Shown: positions 51,014 through 60,592, numbered from the stretch's first letter. The stretch: DNA of 64,000 bases from Streptomyces sp. CB02959 (GCF_002803155.1 NZ_NNBP01000031.1:41084-105083); one strand, 5' to 3'. Program-made: numbers and translations. The notes: generated by a model not told the origin, from the sequence alone.

Positions 51014-53004
51014 CGGGTCTCCTTGGCTCGCCGGACGGCCCTGCGGTTGTCGACGGTCACACGCAGGTTCAGGCCGGCGGGCGACGGCGGGCCCTTGCGG
51101 CTCTGGTCGCCGCGCACGAACTGCTGGTGCAGCACGGCGGTCGTCAGCAGGTACAGGAATGCCTGGTCCTCCTTGGTACTGATCTCCTCGGCCGGCGTCG
51201 ACATGACCTTGTCGACCAGGCGGCGGGCGAACCGCCGGTCCACGTAGCCGAGTTGGGACAGTTCGTGGTCGGAGCGGACGAGTTCCAGGTAGTCCGGGCG
51301 GTGGTCCTTGAAGACAGTGCTGCCCGGGGCTAGGTAGGGCTGCTTGGGTCGCCGGGTGGTCCACTCCGGGAGCTCGGCGCGGAACGCCTTCTTCAGGAGG
51401 GCCTTCTCGACCCGGCCGTCGTCGTAGCGCAGATTCACCGACGCGGCGGCGCGCACCACGGCCGGATCGAGGAACGGGCAGCGGTTCTCGACGCTGTGCG
51501 CCAGTGCGACTCGCTCCCCCTGTGTGGACAGCAGGAATCCGGCCAGCAGGGTCTTGTACTCCAGCCACTGTGCCTTGTGCACCGCAGGCATGTTCGCGTA
51601 GCCGGGGGTCCTGGCGACGAGGTCGAGCAGGTCGCCGAACGGTTCCCGGCCGTCAGTGAGCAGGCGCGCGGCGAACAGCCCGTTCTGGTACCGCATTTCG
51701 TGGGAGAACAGGCCGGGCAGGCGCTCCTTCGAGAACTGCTGGTAGAGACCGAGCAGATGGGCCTGGTGGGCGGGCCCGAAGTGGGCCAGCTCCGGGTGCA
51801 GGGTGGCTAGTCCGGCGCGGCGCTCGCCATCGTCGAGCGCATCCCATCGTTCCCGCAGCAGGGTCTCGCGGAAGAGCGAGTAGCCCAGGAACGCCTCGTC
51901 GGCGCCCTCGCCGCTGAGGACGGTCTTGATACCGGCGTCCCGGACGTGCCGGGAGAGCAGGAACATCGGCACGAACGAGGTGCGGAAGGTGGGGACCTCG
52001 GCGTGGTACACGGCGGCCAGGAAGTTGTCGGAGATGTCCGTGCCGGTGATCGGCACGGTGGAGTGCCGGGTGCCGAGGTGGTCGGCGACCAGGCGCTGAC
52101 TGGCGGACTCGTCGAAGGACTTGTCCGAGAACGCCACGGAGAACGTGCGGACCTGGTGCGGGGAGAGCTGGGTGGCCAGTCGTGTCACCACCGAGGAGTC
52201 CAGACCGCCGCTAAGGTAGACGCCCACCTCGACGTCGCTGCGCAGGCGCATCGCCACACTGGTGCGCAGGGTGTCCCGGACGAGGTCGAGCGCCTCGGCC
52301 TCGGTGCCGTCGAAGCCGGGTACGTCGAAGGAGAGGTCCTCGTACGAGCGCAGCGATCGGCGGCCCGCGCTGAGCGTCAGCACGGACCCCGGCGGGAGCT
52401 GGCGGATGCCCTGGTAGGGCGTGCGGTCGGGCAGCGGCGTCCAGGTGGCGTAGATGTTGGCCAGTTCCCTCGGATCAAGGGCGAAGCGGAAACCGGGAAA
52501 GGCGCCGAACGCCTTCATCTCGGACGCGAAGAGGAAGGCTCCGTCGTGGTCGGTGTGGAACAGCGGGCGTTTGCCGTAGCGGTCACGGGCCAGTACGACG
52601 TCGCCGCTGACCGCGTCCCTGATGACGACCGCGAAGGCGCCGTTGAAGCGGGTGAAGCAGTCAGTGCCCCACTGGATCCATGCCTGGAGCACCACTTCGG
52701 TGTCGGAGTGGTCGGTGCGGAACGGGCGGCCGAGGGCCTCCAGTTCCGCGCGCAACTCGATGTGGTTGTACAGCTCGCCGTTGAAGCAGATCCAGTAGCG
52801 CCGTGACGGGTCGGACATGGGTTGTGCACCGTCGGCGAGGTCCACGATCGCCAGCCGCACCGCGCCCATGGCGAGGCCGTCGTCGAGGTAGTAGCCGGCC
52901 TCGTCCGGCCCGCGGTGACGGATGGTCGACAGCATCGAGGTCATGACCTCCGCGGCGGCACCTGAGCGCAGCGAGGTCGAGAGGAAGCCAGCCAGCCCGC
53001 ACAT
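51010..53004 (-). CDS. asparagine-synthetase-like amidotransferase making the malonamyl starter
   Basis: A 664-residue class II amidotransferase: Cys nucleophile in MCGLAGF, RGPDEAG, FNGELYNH, P-loop SGGLDSS near residue 264, SGEGADEAFLGY near 365. Longer C-terminally than housekeeping AsnB. In iso-migrastatin, 9-methylstreptimidone and cycloheximide pathways such an enzyme amidates malonyl-ACP to malonamyl-ACP, the source of the glutarimide nitrogen. It lies 38 nt after the discrete ACP gene and overlaps the PKS start (ATGA), so starter formation and chain extension are translationally coupled. Confidence 0.9.
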   Translation of the reverse strand: MCGLAGFLSTSLRSGAAAEVMTSMLSTIRHRGPDEAGYYLDDGLAMGAVRLAIVDLADGAQPMSDPSRRYWICFNGELYNHIELRAELEALGRPFRTDHSDTEVVLQAWIQWGTDCFTRFNGAFAVVIRDAVSGDVVLARDRYGKRPLFHTDHDGAFLFASEMKAFGAFPGFRFALDPRELANIYATWTPLPDRTPYQGIRQLPPGSVLTLSAGRRSLRSYEDLSFDVPGFDGTEAEALDLVRDTLRTSVAMRLRSDVEVGVYLSGGLDSSVVTRLATQLSPHQVRTFSVAFSDKSFDESASQRLVADHLGTRHSTVPITGTDISDNFLAAVYHAEVPTFRTSFVPMFLLSRHVRDAGIKTVLSGEGADEAFLGYSLFRETLLRERWDALDDGERRAGLATLHPELAHFGPAHQAHLLGLYQQFSKERLPGLFSHEMRYQNGLFAARLLTDGREPFGDLLDLVARTPGYANMPAVHKAQWLEYKTLLAGFLLSTQGERVALAHSVENRCPFLDPAVVRAAASVNLRYDDGRVEKALLKKAFRAELPEWTTRRPKQPYLAPGSTVFKDHRPDYLELVRSDHELSQLGYVDRRFARRLVDKVMSTPAEEISTKEDQAFLYLLTTAVLHQQFVRGDQSRKGPPSPAGLNLRVTVDNRRAVRRAKETR

Positions 53005-53042
53005 GTTCCGTCCTTCTGTTTCCTGGTTCCCGTTTGCTGTTC

Positions 53043-53294
53043 TTACTTCGCGGAGACCTTCTTCTGGATGAACTCGTCGATCGCGGTTAGCGAGACGAAT
53101 ACATTGGTGAGCATCTCCTCAGGGGAGATGGAGACCGAGAACTCGGTCTCCAGGAAATTCATCAGCTTGACGTAGCCGAACGAATCGATGACCCCGGCCT
53201 TGAAGAGATCGGTGCCCGGAGTGATCGTGTCGTCGAACTCGAAGAGGAAGCGCTCTTCGAGGTATTCGCGGATCGATTCCGTCGTGGTCGCCAT
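53043..53294 (-). CDS. discrete acyl carrier protein for the malonamyl starter
   Basis: An 83-residue acidic carrier protein with the phosphopantetheine Ser38 in GVIDSFGYVKL and the usual four-helix outline. ATG 53294 lies 3 nt after the acyltransferase stop (TGA CAC ATG). In glutarimide pathways this ACP receives malonyl from the discrete AT, is amidated by the adjacent amidotransferase, and loads KS1. Confidence 0.9.
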   Translation of the reverse strand: MATTTESIREYLEERFLFEFDDTITPGTDLFKAGVIDSFGYVKLMNFLETEFSVSISPEEMLTNVFVSLTAIDEFIQKKVSAK

Positions 53295-53297
53295 GTG

Positions 53298-54143
53298 TCA
53301 CACTCCAGCCTTGATCTTGTAAACCATCTGGGTGAGGGCCAGGCCTCCGATTTCGGTGAACTCCATTTCCTCGTCGCCGTCGAGGAGCGTGCGGACGCTG
53401 TCGGTCCAGCGCACCGGGGCCACCAGTTGTTCCGTCAGCATCCGGGCCACCTGGCCCGGCTCGTAGGGCCGGCCCGTGACATTGGAGACGACCGGTGTGT
53501 GGGGTTCGGCGAATTCGAACCGTGTCAGGAATTCGGCAAACTCCGCCCGGGCCGGCTCCATGTAACGGGAGTGGAACGGCGCGCTCACCCTGAGCGGGAC
53601 ACAGCGGATGTCCCGGCTTTTCAGGGCGTCCTGGGCCGCGGCCAGTACGGTCGGGGTGGCCGCGATGACCAACTGTGAACCGCTGTTGAAACCGGCGATG
53701 TCGACGCCGTCCACACCGTCCTCGGCGAGAATCTCCCGCAGCTGTTCCTCGGGTGTGTTCATCACCGCGGCCATGCCGCCGTCGGAGGCCGCCGCCATCA
53801 GTTCCCCGCGTTTGGCGACCAGTTGCAGCCCGGTCTCGAAATCGAAGGTGCCGGCCGCGAGCAGTGCGTTGTACTCGCCCAGGCTGTGTCCCAGGTAGAA
53901 ATCCGCGGGCTGGTCCTCGCGGTGGGCCCGCTCGAAGGCGCGCAACGCGTTCACGACGTACAGCGCCGGCTGGGTGTACTCGGTGTGTGCCAGCACGGCA
54001 TCGGGATCCTCCGTGCACAACGCGACAAGGTCGTATCCCAGCACCTCCGAAGCGAACTGCACCAACCCCGGATAGTGCCCGAACACCTCGGCCCCCATGC
54101 CCTTTTCCTGACTTCCCTGTCCCGCAAACATGACCGCCAGCAC
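53298..54143 (-). CDS. discrete malonyl-CoA:ACP acyltransferase (trans-AT)
   Basis: A 281-residue FabD-type acyltransferase: FAGQGSQ at the N-terminus, nucleophile Ser87 in GHSLGEY, and APFHSRYM, the FH motif giving malonyl specificity. GTG 54143 has AGGAG 5 nt upstream. As the only AT in the cluster it must serve all five AT-less modules and the discrete ACP. First gene of the coupled AT-ACP-amidotransferase-PKS run. Confidence 0.92.
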   Translation of the reverse strand: MLAVMFAGQGSQEKGMGAEVFGHYPGLVQFASEVLGYDLVALCTEDPDAVLAHTEYTQPALYVVNALRAFERAHREDQPADFYLGHSLGEYNALLAAGTFDFETGLQLVAKRGELMAAASDGGMAAVMNTPEEQLREILAEDGVDGVDIAGFNSGSQLVIAATPTVLAAAQDALKSRDIRCVPLRVSAPFHSRYMEPARAEFAEFLTRFEFAEPHTPVVSNVTGRPYEPGQVARMLTEQLVAPVRWTDSVRTLLDGDEEMEFTEIGGLALTQMVYKIKAGV

Positions 54144-54215
54144 AACACTCCTCGAACCTGCCGAAAACCACAGCGGAAAACCGTCGGATGTACCTCGAAA
54201 AAGCAGCGGCCCGCG

Positions 54216-55154
54216 TCACGCAAGGGAACTCGCGGCGAGGTCGCCCAAGGCCGCCGACCGCAGCACGTCCACGAACGCCTCGGCCCGGCTGCTCATGGCG
54301 AGGCCCGGCAGCATGGCCACCCCGAGGGACGACGGGGCCGGCGGGTCGGCGAGATCCACCGCGCGGACCCGGCCGCCGTCCAACGTCACCGTGCTCGACG
54401 TGCGTTGATGCAGCAACGCGAACCCGGCGCCGGCGGCCACGAGCCCGCGCAGGGTCTCCAGGCCCGCGGTCGTGATCACGTCGGGCATGGGGACGCCGGC
54501 ATTGGCGCACACCTTCTCGAAATGCCGTACAAGGGGCGGCGAATCCAGGGTCACCAGGGGGCCGGCGACCAGTTCCCGCAATGCGATCGAGCCGCTCGCG
54601 CCCCGCGGATCGTCCTCGGCCAACAGCGCATGCACGGATAGGTCGACGAGCGGACGGAAACTGGCGTCACCTGCCAGAAAGTCATAGGTCACGGCCACCT
54701 CGCAGCGGCCGTCCTGTAGGAATTCCACGAGCTGGTCGGCGGCTGCCTCCCGTATGTTCAACTGCAGTGCCGCATGGCGCTCCTTGGCCATCCGGCAGGC
54801 CGAAGGCAGCAGATACGGAGCGATCGCGGAGAAGAAACCGACATCCAGCCGGCCGGCGGTTTCGCTGGCCAGTGCATTGCCCCGGGCCTTGAGATTACTG
54901 GCCTGGCCCAACAAAACTCGCGCCTCTCGCAGGAGATGCCGGCCGCTCGGGGTGAGGGTGACCCCGCGGGCATGATGACGTAACAGGAGTTGCACACCGA
55001 GCTGGCGTTCCAGCCGCATCACGGCCGACGAAACCGTGGACTGCGAGGCGCACAGCCGGTCGGCCGCCTCGGATATGTTGCCCAGTTCGGCGGAGACGAC
55101 GAAATAGCGCAGTTGCGTGAGACTGAATCCCAAGTGATCGGTCATAGTGCACAT
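54216..55154 (-). CDS. LysR-family regulator, probable cluster regulator
   Basis: A 312-residue LysR protein. The N-terminal winged helix reads LTQLRYFVVSAELGNISEAA, then ASQSTVSSAVMRLERQLGVQ, followed by a periplasmic-binding-like effector domain (DVGFFSAIAPYLLPS). ATG 55154 has AAGG 8 nt upstream. It is co-oriented with and 72 nt upstream of the acyltransferase gene rather than divergent, so it may be the first gene of the biosynthetic transcript. A T-N11-A box lies far away in the tailoring-gene intergenic region at 30448. Confidence 0.88.
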   Translation of the reverse strand: MCTMTDHLGFSLTQLRYFVVSAELGNISEAADRLCASQSTVSSAVMRLERQLGVQLLLRHHARGVTLTPSGRHLLREARVLLGQASNLKARGNALASETAGRLDVGFFSAIAPYLLPSACRMAKERHAALQLNIREAAADQLVEFLQDGRCEVAVTYDFLAGDASFRPLVDLSVHALLAEDDPRGASGSIALRELVAGPLVTLDSPPLVRHFEKVCANAGVPMPDVITTAGLETLRGLVAAGAGFALLHQRTSSTVTLDGGRVRAVDLADPPAPSSLGVAMLPGLAMSSRAEAFVDVLRSAALGDLAASSLA

Positions 55155-56132
55155 CCGGATACCTTGTCCTGGCGTCGGACCATGCGGATTTCGCGTTCGG
55201 CGGTCTCGGTGTCAAAGGGATCCCGGAACTCGGCGGCGAGCCATGGGCGGGCGGCTGGCCGATGCGGGAGATCCGGGGTGCGCAACAGGATTGTGTCCGG
55301 TGGCCGTTGTGGAAAATCCGGTCGACCGGTGATGGCTTCGAATGCGCTGTCTTCAGTGCTGTTCGGGGGGCGAGCGGAGGTTTTCGCGAACATCGGGACC
55401 GATTTACGAGTGCGGTCGAGTGCCCGACAAGGGGCCGGCCTAGCCGCATCGATCGCTGCCGTAAGCGGTGGCCGAGCCCGAAACGGCAGGGGCACGCGGA
55501 AATTCGTCTGCTGAGGAATACGAGTCCCTGGTGCCCCCCCGTCTCTCCGTGTCGGCGCTGCAAGGCGAATCCGGCACCGACCCCTTCGTTGTGGTCGGCG
55601 CCCAGGATCTGCCCTTCGCCCTCATGGGACTTCTTCACCTTAGAGCGCGTGTTTTCCGGTCGCGCCCCACCATTTGGACAACCGCCGGGTGGCCAAAGCC
55701 GGTCACCGCGGTGGACAACCCGGCATGCGTTCGGCAGGGCCTTACGGGAGCATTCGGCGGGCCCCTTCCCGTGCTCCGTCACTCCTGGAACGGCAGGCTC
55801 GTCAACGGTGTTGCCGCCGCCGATCGGCCCGGGCGACGTCAGGATCACCGGTCATATGAAGGTACCGACCACGCGGTCGTCCGGCCACGTACGATTCCAT
55901 TCCGGCCAATCCCGCCGCGCGGCGCCGTCGGGCCGGGTGTCCGGTAACCGCCAGGCGCCGGCGCACTCTTCCAGACACCGCGCCGGCTCCGGCCCGCGTG
56001 CCCGGCCCGCCGGGAACGCCGAGGGTGGGGAGCGCCGCCGCGGCGCTCCCCACCCTTCCCCTGGCGATGTCCGACGGCCCCTCGACCGCCGGAGGCCCAC
56101 CGGGTCCCTCAACCCGATGGAGCCAGGTGGCT
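55155..56132. other. stretch with no convincing gene beyond the cluster edge
   Basis: Upstream of the LysR gene. A reverse-strand run at about 55160-55400 (FPQRPPDTILLRTPDLP, WLAAEFRDPFDTETAE) looks mildly protein-like but is unassigned. The rest, to 56132, shows only low-complexity GC-rich frames. Confidence 0.4.
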
Positions 56133-56260
56133 TCAGTCCCGGCCGTACGCGCGAAACCCGCGGCCGGACTTACGTCCCAGCAATCCCGCCTCCACCATCC
56201 GCCGCAGCAACGGCGGCGGCGCGTAGACCGGCTCCTGGAACTCGGCATAGATCCGGCAGG
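56133..56260 (-). pseudogene. 3-hydroxyacyl-CoA dehydrogenase C-terminal remnant
   Basis: The reverse frame reads YAEFQEPVYAPPPLLRRMVE then AGLLGRKSGRGFRAYGRD and stops at 56133. This is the highly conserved C-terminus of 3-hydroxybutyryl-CoA/3-hydroxyacyl-CoA dehydrogenases. Nothing upstream matches the family. Confidence 0.65.
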
Positions 56261-56949
56261 ACGACTGGTGGCATTCGGTGGGTTCTCCGAGCGCACCATC
56301 GGCGAAGGCATGCACTACATCCGCATGCCTCCGAGAAGGTGACCATGCGATCTCTGCTGGTGGAGCGGCAAAAATGCAGCTCAGAGGTCATACTTGCAGT
56401 GATTCAGTGGTGCGCATGTTCGGTCGAGTGGAACCGGGTCTGGCAGGTTGATGCCGACCGGATACTGAGGTTTCTGATGATGCGTCAGCTGGGGTGAACG
56501 CTCGGTTCACCTGTCGGCCGTGGTGTGCCCCTTGGTCGCCTTCTTGCCTCTGTGGCAGGGTTGCCCGCCGCGCCCACTCGTGGGGCTGATTCGAGTTCTG
56601 CCTGCTGTGTGAGCGCGGCGCCATCGCAGTTGAACTTGGCTTCCCGTTGAACGAGACATCCAGTGGTAAGGCGGTGCTTCTGTGCTGGGCATCTTGGCCG
56701 TGCGGGGCGTGGGGCGCGATACGCCCTGCAGGCGACTGCTTTAACTTCCCCTGACAGATTGTTGGGCCATAGCCCAGCATGCACGAAATGTGCGCGCCAA
56801 AACGTTGCGGGTCGTGGTAGAGGGAATCAGGGATTTGACCATGACGTGCGCCCAACCAGAGCATGCCCAAACCCTCCTGGTGCGAGGCACGTCTGAATGG
56901 TTGGGGGTTGCTGATGAGATCGCATGTCAAATAAAGACGGCCGGTTACC
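56261..56949. other. lower-GC stretch without recognisable gene
   Basis: GC content falls below that of the surroundings. Long reverse frames exist but their translations are compositionally odd (many His, Gln and Ser) and carry no family motif. Probably decayed DNA. Confidence 0.4.
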
Positions 56950-57230
56950 GTGACGTTGGCGGCGTCAGTCGTGGTAGCCGCATGCTGCAGCGGGCCATTG
57001 GCCGGCATTGCGCAAGCCGCCGGTGAGGACCTAGGGTCCCTCGTAGAGGATTATGCGTATCCGGATCGAGACAAGCTGCTGGCCGAAATGGGCTGAAGCT
57101 GCTCTCCGGAGACGGCAACATCACGCTGGCCGACTGCACCGCCGGTAATGACCTGGTGCGAATACAGAGCCGAGACGACGGATCGGGGCTTGCCAACGGC
57201 GCGCGTGTCGCCGAAGCGGCGAAGGGATGA
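56950..57230 (+). pseudogene. small secreted protein, frameshifted
   Basis: GTG 56950 starts a signal-peptide-like sequence (VTLAASVVVAACCSGPLAGI) followed by EDYAYPDRDKLLAEMG and TGA 57094-57096. In the next frame, from 57093, the text continues LKLLSGDGNITLADCTAGND up to 57230. Together they match the front half of a common Streptomyces secreted protein family (YPDADKI...KGIKLKRGDGHITLADC). One missing base at about 57092 explains the break. The C-terminal half is also missing. Confidence 0.55.
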
Positions 57231-57462
57231 GCTCGGCCGAGCGTGGGCCGCACGCCTCGATCGGGAGGGCCCGGTCCTCGGAGCCGTGCAGGACCAGCAC
57301 CGGAATGTCGATCTTGGGTAGATCGGCGTGGAAGTCGGTGCCCCACGTGGCCACGCAGGCGACGGTTCCGGCGGGCGACGCACGGACCGCCCCGTTCCAG
57401 GCGTCCTGCACGGCCTCGGCGCTGATCTGGCTCTCGTGGCATGGTGCGGCGGAGTTCTCCAT
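57223..57462 (-). pseudogene. alpha/beta hydrolase (haloperoxidase-like) remnant
   Basis: The reverse frame reads QDAWNGAVRASPAGTVACVA, TWGTDFHADLPKIDIPVLVL and HGSEDRALPIEACGPRSAEL. This is the cap-to-acid region of non-haem haloperoxidase-type alpha/beta hydrolases. The nucleophile region and the catalytic His end are missing. Confidence 0.6.
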
Positions 57463-57991
57463 ATTCCCGCCGCGCGGCGGGTTCCCGGTTGAGCGCTTCA
57501 GGGCCGGGAAGCGCAAGGAGGGGAGTACATATCCGCTCAATATTTACGCCGTACCACGCCACCGACCTTGCCTTAGTCTCCGACCTGTCGAGCAGCTTAG
57601 TTATCGAACGGCAATAAATATTGTTCGGGAGCGCCAACCCTGTTGGATTTGAGCGCCACGCAGGTGCGGCTCCGCCCTTACGGCCACACCCGGAGCCCCG
57701 AGCGGTGAAGGCAGGACGACAGCTCCCTCAGGTCGGCATCCATCGGATCCCGGCCAAGGCCCCAACTGGGGGTTCTTTTCGCTATATCATTGAACGTCGA
57801 GACGACTCGTCGCCAGGAATCTGGAGTGTTCGCGTCGTGCAGGTTCTAAATAGCGACACGCAAATTCCATTTCACGTTTTCAAGGCGCCGATCAGGTTGC
57901 AACCCTCGAGATGTTCCCCCACGCTTGTCACACGCGTTTCAGCCGACTTCCCAAGCCCTTTCCAGGGCAACACCTCCAAGAGGAGTGTCCC
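57463..57991. other. upstream region of the DJ-1/PfpI gene
   Basis: Contains AT-richer DNA (for example around 57600-57630, AACGGCAATAAATATTGTTC) and the ribosome site AGGAG at 57981. It presumably carries the promoter of the gene at 57992. No coding frame was recognised. Confidence 0.4.
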
Positions 57992-58687
57992 ATGGCCAAG
58001 ATCCTTTTCGTAATGACGGGCGCAAGCTACTGGACTCTGAAGGACGGGCACCGTCACCCCACCGGGTACTGGGCCGAGGAGTTCGTTGCTCCGTACACTG
58101 TGTTCACCAACGCCGGATACGAGGTCACCGTGGCAACACCGGGTGGCGTCGTTCCCGTTGTGGACACGATGAGCCTGGAGCCCCGCATGGCGGGCGGCGA
58201 GGAGAACGCCCTCCAGGAGGAGGCCGTCATCGAGAAGGCCGAGGAGCTGAGGCATCCCCTCTCCCTCAAGGAAGTGCGCCTCGAGGACTACGCCGCGGTC
58301 TACTACCCCGGCGGACATGGCCCGATGGAGGATCTCTCGGTCGACGCCGACTCCGGAGCACTGCTGCGAAAGGCACTCGCGTCCGGCAACCCCCTCGCCA
58401 TCGTCTGCCACGCCCCGGCCGCTCTCCTCGCAACCCGCGACGCGAACGGCAACACCCCGTTCGCGAACTACCGCCTGACGGGCTTCTGCAACGAGGAGGA
58501 GGCCGGCGTCGGCTTCGCCGACAAAGCCAAGTGGCTTCTGGAGGACGAACTGAAGAAGCTGCCCACGGACTACTCGCGGGGTCCCGCCTGGGAGCCGTAC
58601 ACGGTCGTCGACCGCACCCTCTACACAGGGCAGAACCCCGCTTCCTCGGGCCCACTCGCCAAGGAGATCGTCAAGGCCCTGTCCTAG
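57992..58687 (+). CDS. DJ-1/PfpI-family protein (class I glutamine-amidotransferase-like)
   Basis: A 231-residue DJ-1/PfpI domain: KILFVMTGASYWTLKDG, GYWAEEFVAPYTVFTNAGYE (conserved Glu), YYPGGHGPMEDL and the nucleophile elbow IVCHAPAALL with Cys139. It resembles Hsp31/HchA-like glyoxalase III or deglycase members. ATG 57992 has AGGAG 6 nt upstream. A zinc alcohol dehydrogenase gene follows at 75 nt in the same direction, suggesting a shared aldehyde- or electrophile-detoxification role (inference). Confidence 0.88.
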   Translation: MAKILFVMTGASYWTLKDGHRHPTGYWAEEFVAPYTVFTNAGYEVTVATPGGVVPVVDTMSLEPRMAGGEENALQEEAVIEKAEELRHPLSLKEVRLEDYAAVYYPGGHGPMEDLSVDADSGALLRKALASGNPLAIVCHAPAALLATRDANGNTPFANYRLTGFCNEEEAGVGFADKAKWLLEDELKKLPTDYSRGPAWEPYTVVDRTLYTGQNPASSGPLAKEIVKALS

Positions 58688-58761
58688 CCGCAGAGAGCCC
58701 AATCTCCTTCGTATGGCCGGTTCCGTGGCCCCGGACACCTACAAGCCGAAAGCGAGGCGCT

Positions 58762-59838
58762 GTGACACGAATGCAAGCTGCCCGGATGTACGGATACAAG
58801 GAGCCCCTTCGGATCGACGAGGTTCCTGTGCCCGAGCCCGCGCCGGACGAGATTCTACTGAAGGTCACCGCGGCAGGGATGTGCCGGAGCGACTACCAGC
58901 TCCTCGAGGGCTACTTCAAGGGCCCCTTCCCTTTGGACCTCCCCTACATCCCCGGGCATGAGATCGCGGGCCGCGTGGCAGGACTGGGAAGTGCCGTGCC
59001 CACGACGCTGGACTACTCGGAGGGCGACATGGTCGTGGTGAACCCCAGCTGGGGAGACGGCACATGCCGGCAGTGCCGCGAAGGCAACGAGCAACTGTGC
59101 AGCGGCAACGGAAGATGGGTCGGCTTCGGCCCTCAGGGAGGCTTCGCCGAGTACATGGTCGTGGATTACCGCCACGTGATCCCGGTCTCGGACGAAGCTG
59201 CGAAGGCACCCGAGCTCCTCGCCCCCATGACCGACGCGGGCATGACCCCGTACCGAGGGATGAGAAAGCTCCGGGACTCGGGCAAGCTCGGCGCCGGCCG
59301 CACGGTCGCCGTGACGGGTATCGGCGGGCTGGGAAGCTACGCGGTCCAGTACGCGAAGCTCCTCGGAGGCGGTGCGACGGTGGTGGCGCTCGCGCGCAAG
59401 GACAGCAAACTGGTCGTGGCGAAGGAGAACGGCGCGGACCACGGGATCAACGTCAAGGACAAGTCCACCGGGGCTATCCAGGACGAGTTGGAGAGGCTGA
59501 CCGGCCGGAGAACTCTCGACGCCATCCTGGACTGCGTCGGCAGCGAGGCGTCCATCTCGATGGGGTTCGACCTGCTGGGGCCCGAAGGCGCACTGGCAGC
59601 GGTCGGCCTCATGAGCGAACGAGTCAAGCACCGTCAATTCCCGTTCGTGGGCATGGAGCTGTCCTACCTCGGCTCCTTCTGGGGGAACCACCTCGACCTT
59701 GTCGAGGTGCTCTCCCTCGCCGAAGCGGGCCTCGTCAAACACAACGTGACCAAGGTCAAGCTCGAAGACATCAACGAGAACCTCGAGGCCCTGGGCCGCG
59801 GCGACGTCATCGGACGCCAGGTCATCGTCTTCGAGTAG
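58762..59838 (+). CDS. zinc-type NAD(P)-dependent alcohol dehydrogenase (MDR)
   Basis: A 358-residue medium-chain dehydrogenase. Catalytic zinc ligands lie in AAGMCRSDY and GHEIAGRV. The structural zinc lobe CRQCREGNEQLC shows three of the usual four cysteines. Cofactor motif GIGGLGSYAVQYAK. GTG 58762 with GAGG upstream is preferred; ATG 58771 is possible. Downstream of the DJ-1/PfpI gene and followed by a hairpin, so the two likely form an operon. Substrate unknown. Confidence 0.87.
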   Translation: MTRMQAARMYGYKEPLRIDEVPVPEPAPDEILLKVTAAGMCRSDYQLLEGYFKGPFPLDLPYIPGHEIAGRVAGLGSAVPTTLDYSEGDMVVVNPSWGDGTCRQCREGNEQLCSGNGRWVGFGPQGGFAEYMVVDYRHVIPVSDEAAKAPELLAPMTDAGMTPYRGMRKLRDSGKLGAGRTVAVTGIGGLGSYAVQYAKLLGGGATVVALARKDSKLVVAKENGADHGINVKDKSTGAIQDELERLTGRRTLDAILDCVGSEASISMGFDLLGPEGALAAVGLMSERVKHRQFPFVGMELSYLGSFWGNHLDLVEVLSLAEAGLVKHNVTKVKLEDINENLEALGRGDVIGRQVIVFE

Positions 59839-59872
59839 AGCCGGGGGGCTACCAAACCTCCCGACGCGGCCC

Positions 59873-59903
59873 GCCGGCTTCCCCCGGAATCCGGGGAGCC
59901 GGC
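59873..59903 (+). terminator. hairpin after the alcohol dehydrogenase gene
   Basis: GCCGGCTTCCCCCGG (59873-59887) pairs with CCGGGGAGCCGGC (59891-59903) with a two-base bulge and an AAT loop, 35 nt after the stop codon. Confidence 0.6.
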
Positions 59904-59984
59904 GTGATGACGTCCATGACCGACCTACCGAGATGCCGATGCCGCGTTCCCCCCGATCACCGGCAGTGGAGGTGAGGGAACGTC

Positions 59985-60254
59985 TTGATCAAACCCTATG
60001 GTCCCTACGATTACATGCCGTCGATCAGGACCTTCTCGGTGACCTCGCAGTCCGTCGCCCAAGGCGGACCGTTGGCCCGCGAACAGGTGAGTGGCATCCT
60101 GGGAGCAGGTGGATCGGACATTTCGCCGCAGCTGAGCTGGTCGGGCTTTCCCGAGGAAACCCGCAGTTTCGCGGTCGCGATGTTCGACCCCGGGCCGGCG
60201 ACGCCTCCGGGTAATGGCCCGGAGGCTACTTTCTCGTGGTGCACCGAACGGTGA
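59985..60254 (+). pseudogene. YbhB/YbcL (PEBP) family protein, truncated
   Basis: TTG 59985 with GAGGGA upstream starts a frame that reads FSVTSQSVAQGGPLAREQVSG then ILGAGGSDISPQLSWSGFPE and TRSFAVAMFDPGPATP, the N-terminal half of Raf-kinase-inhibitor-like (PEBP) proteins. After about 75 residues it loses the expected HW motif and stops at 60254. A broken gene. Confidence 0.65.
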
Positions 60255-60592
60255 GCGACCGGGTGCAAGGACGATGCCCCGGACGACAGCCAGAGGCCGT
60301 GGCGCTGAAGTCCAGCGCCACGGCGCTGCTGTTCTAGCCACGGAACCTTCTGCAGGGGAGGATGAGCAGCCGGATGAACTTGCGACATCGAAAGGCTGGC
60401 CTGCGACTTGCCAAGACAGGATTCGCTTGTTCGTGCAGCTGGCAACTCCAGTTTCAGCGACCTCAATCCGCTCCAACACGTCCGGCGCAACTGCGAGATG
60501 GCGATCATGCATGAAGCCGCCAGTCCTCAATTGCGTCCAGACATTCACAAGCATGCCCTGCTGGGTGTCCCCGAGGAAGTAACTCAGCCCGT
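60255..60592. other. short ORF region ahead of the prenyltransferase
   Basis: A forward frame of 62 codons (60408-60596) reads SFSDLNPLQHVRRNCEMAIM then HEAASPQLRPDIHKHALL and ends with a TGA that overlaps the next ATG (ATGA). That overlap suggests a real but possibly truncated upstream gene. I cannot assign a family, and its codon use has lower third-position GC than its neighbours. Confidence 0.35.

Noticed and set aside
51014..51568. Upstream extension of the PKS reading frame by 185 codons
   Set aside because: It lies antiparallel in frame inside the amidotransferase gene, has Arg/Pro-rich nonsense composition, and the true start at 51013 begins the KS consensus and overlaps the amidotransferase stop as ATGA.
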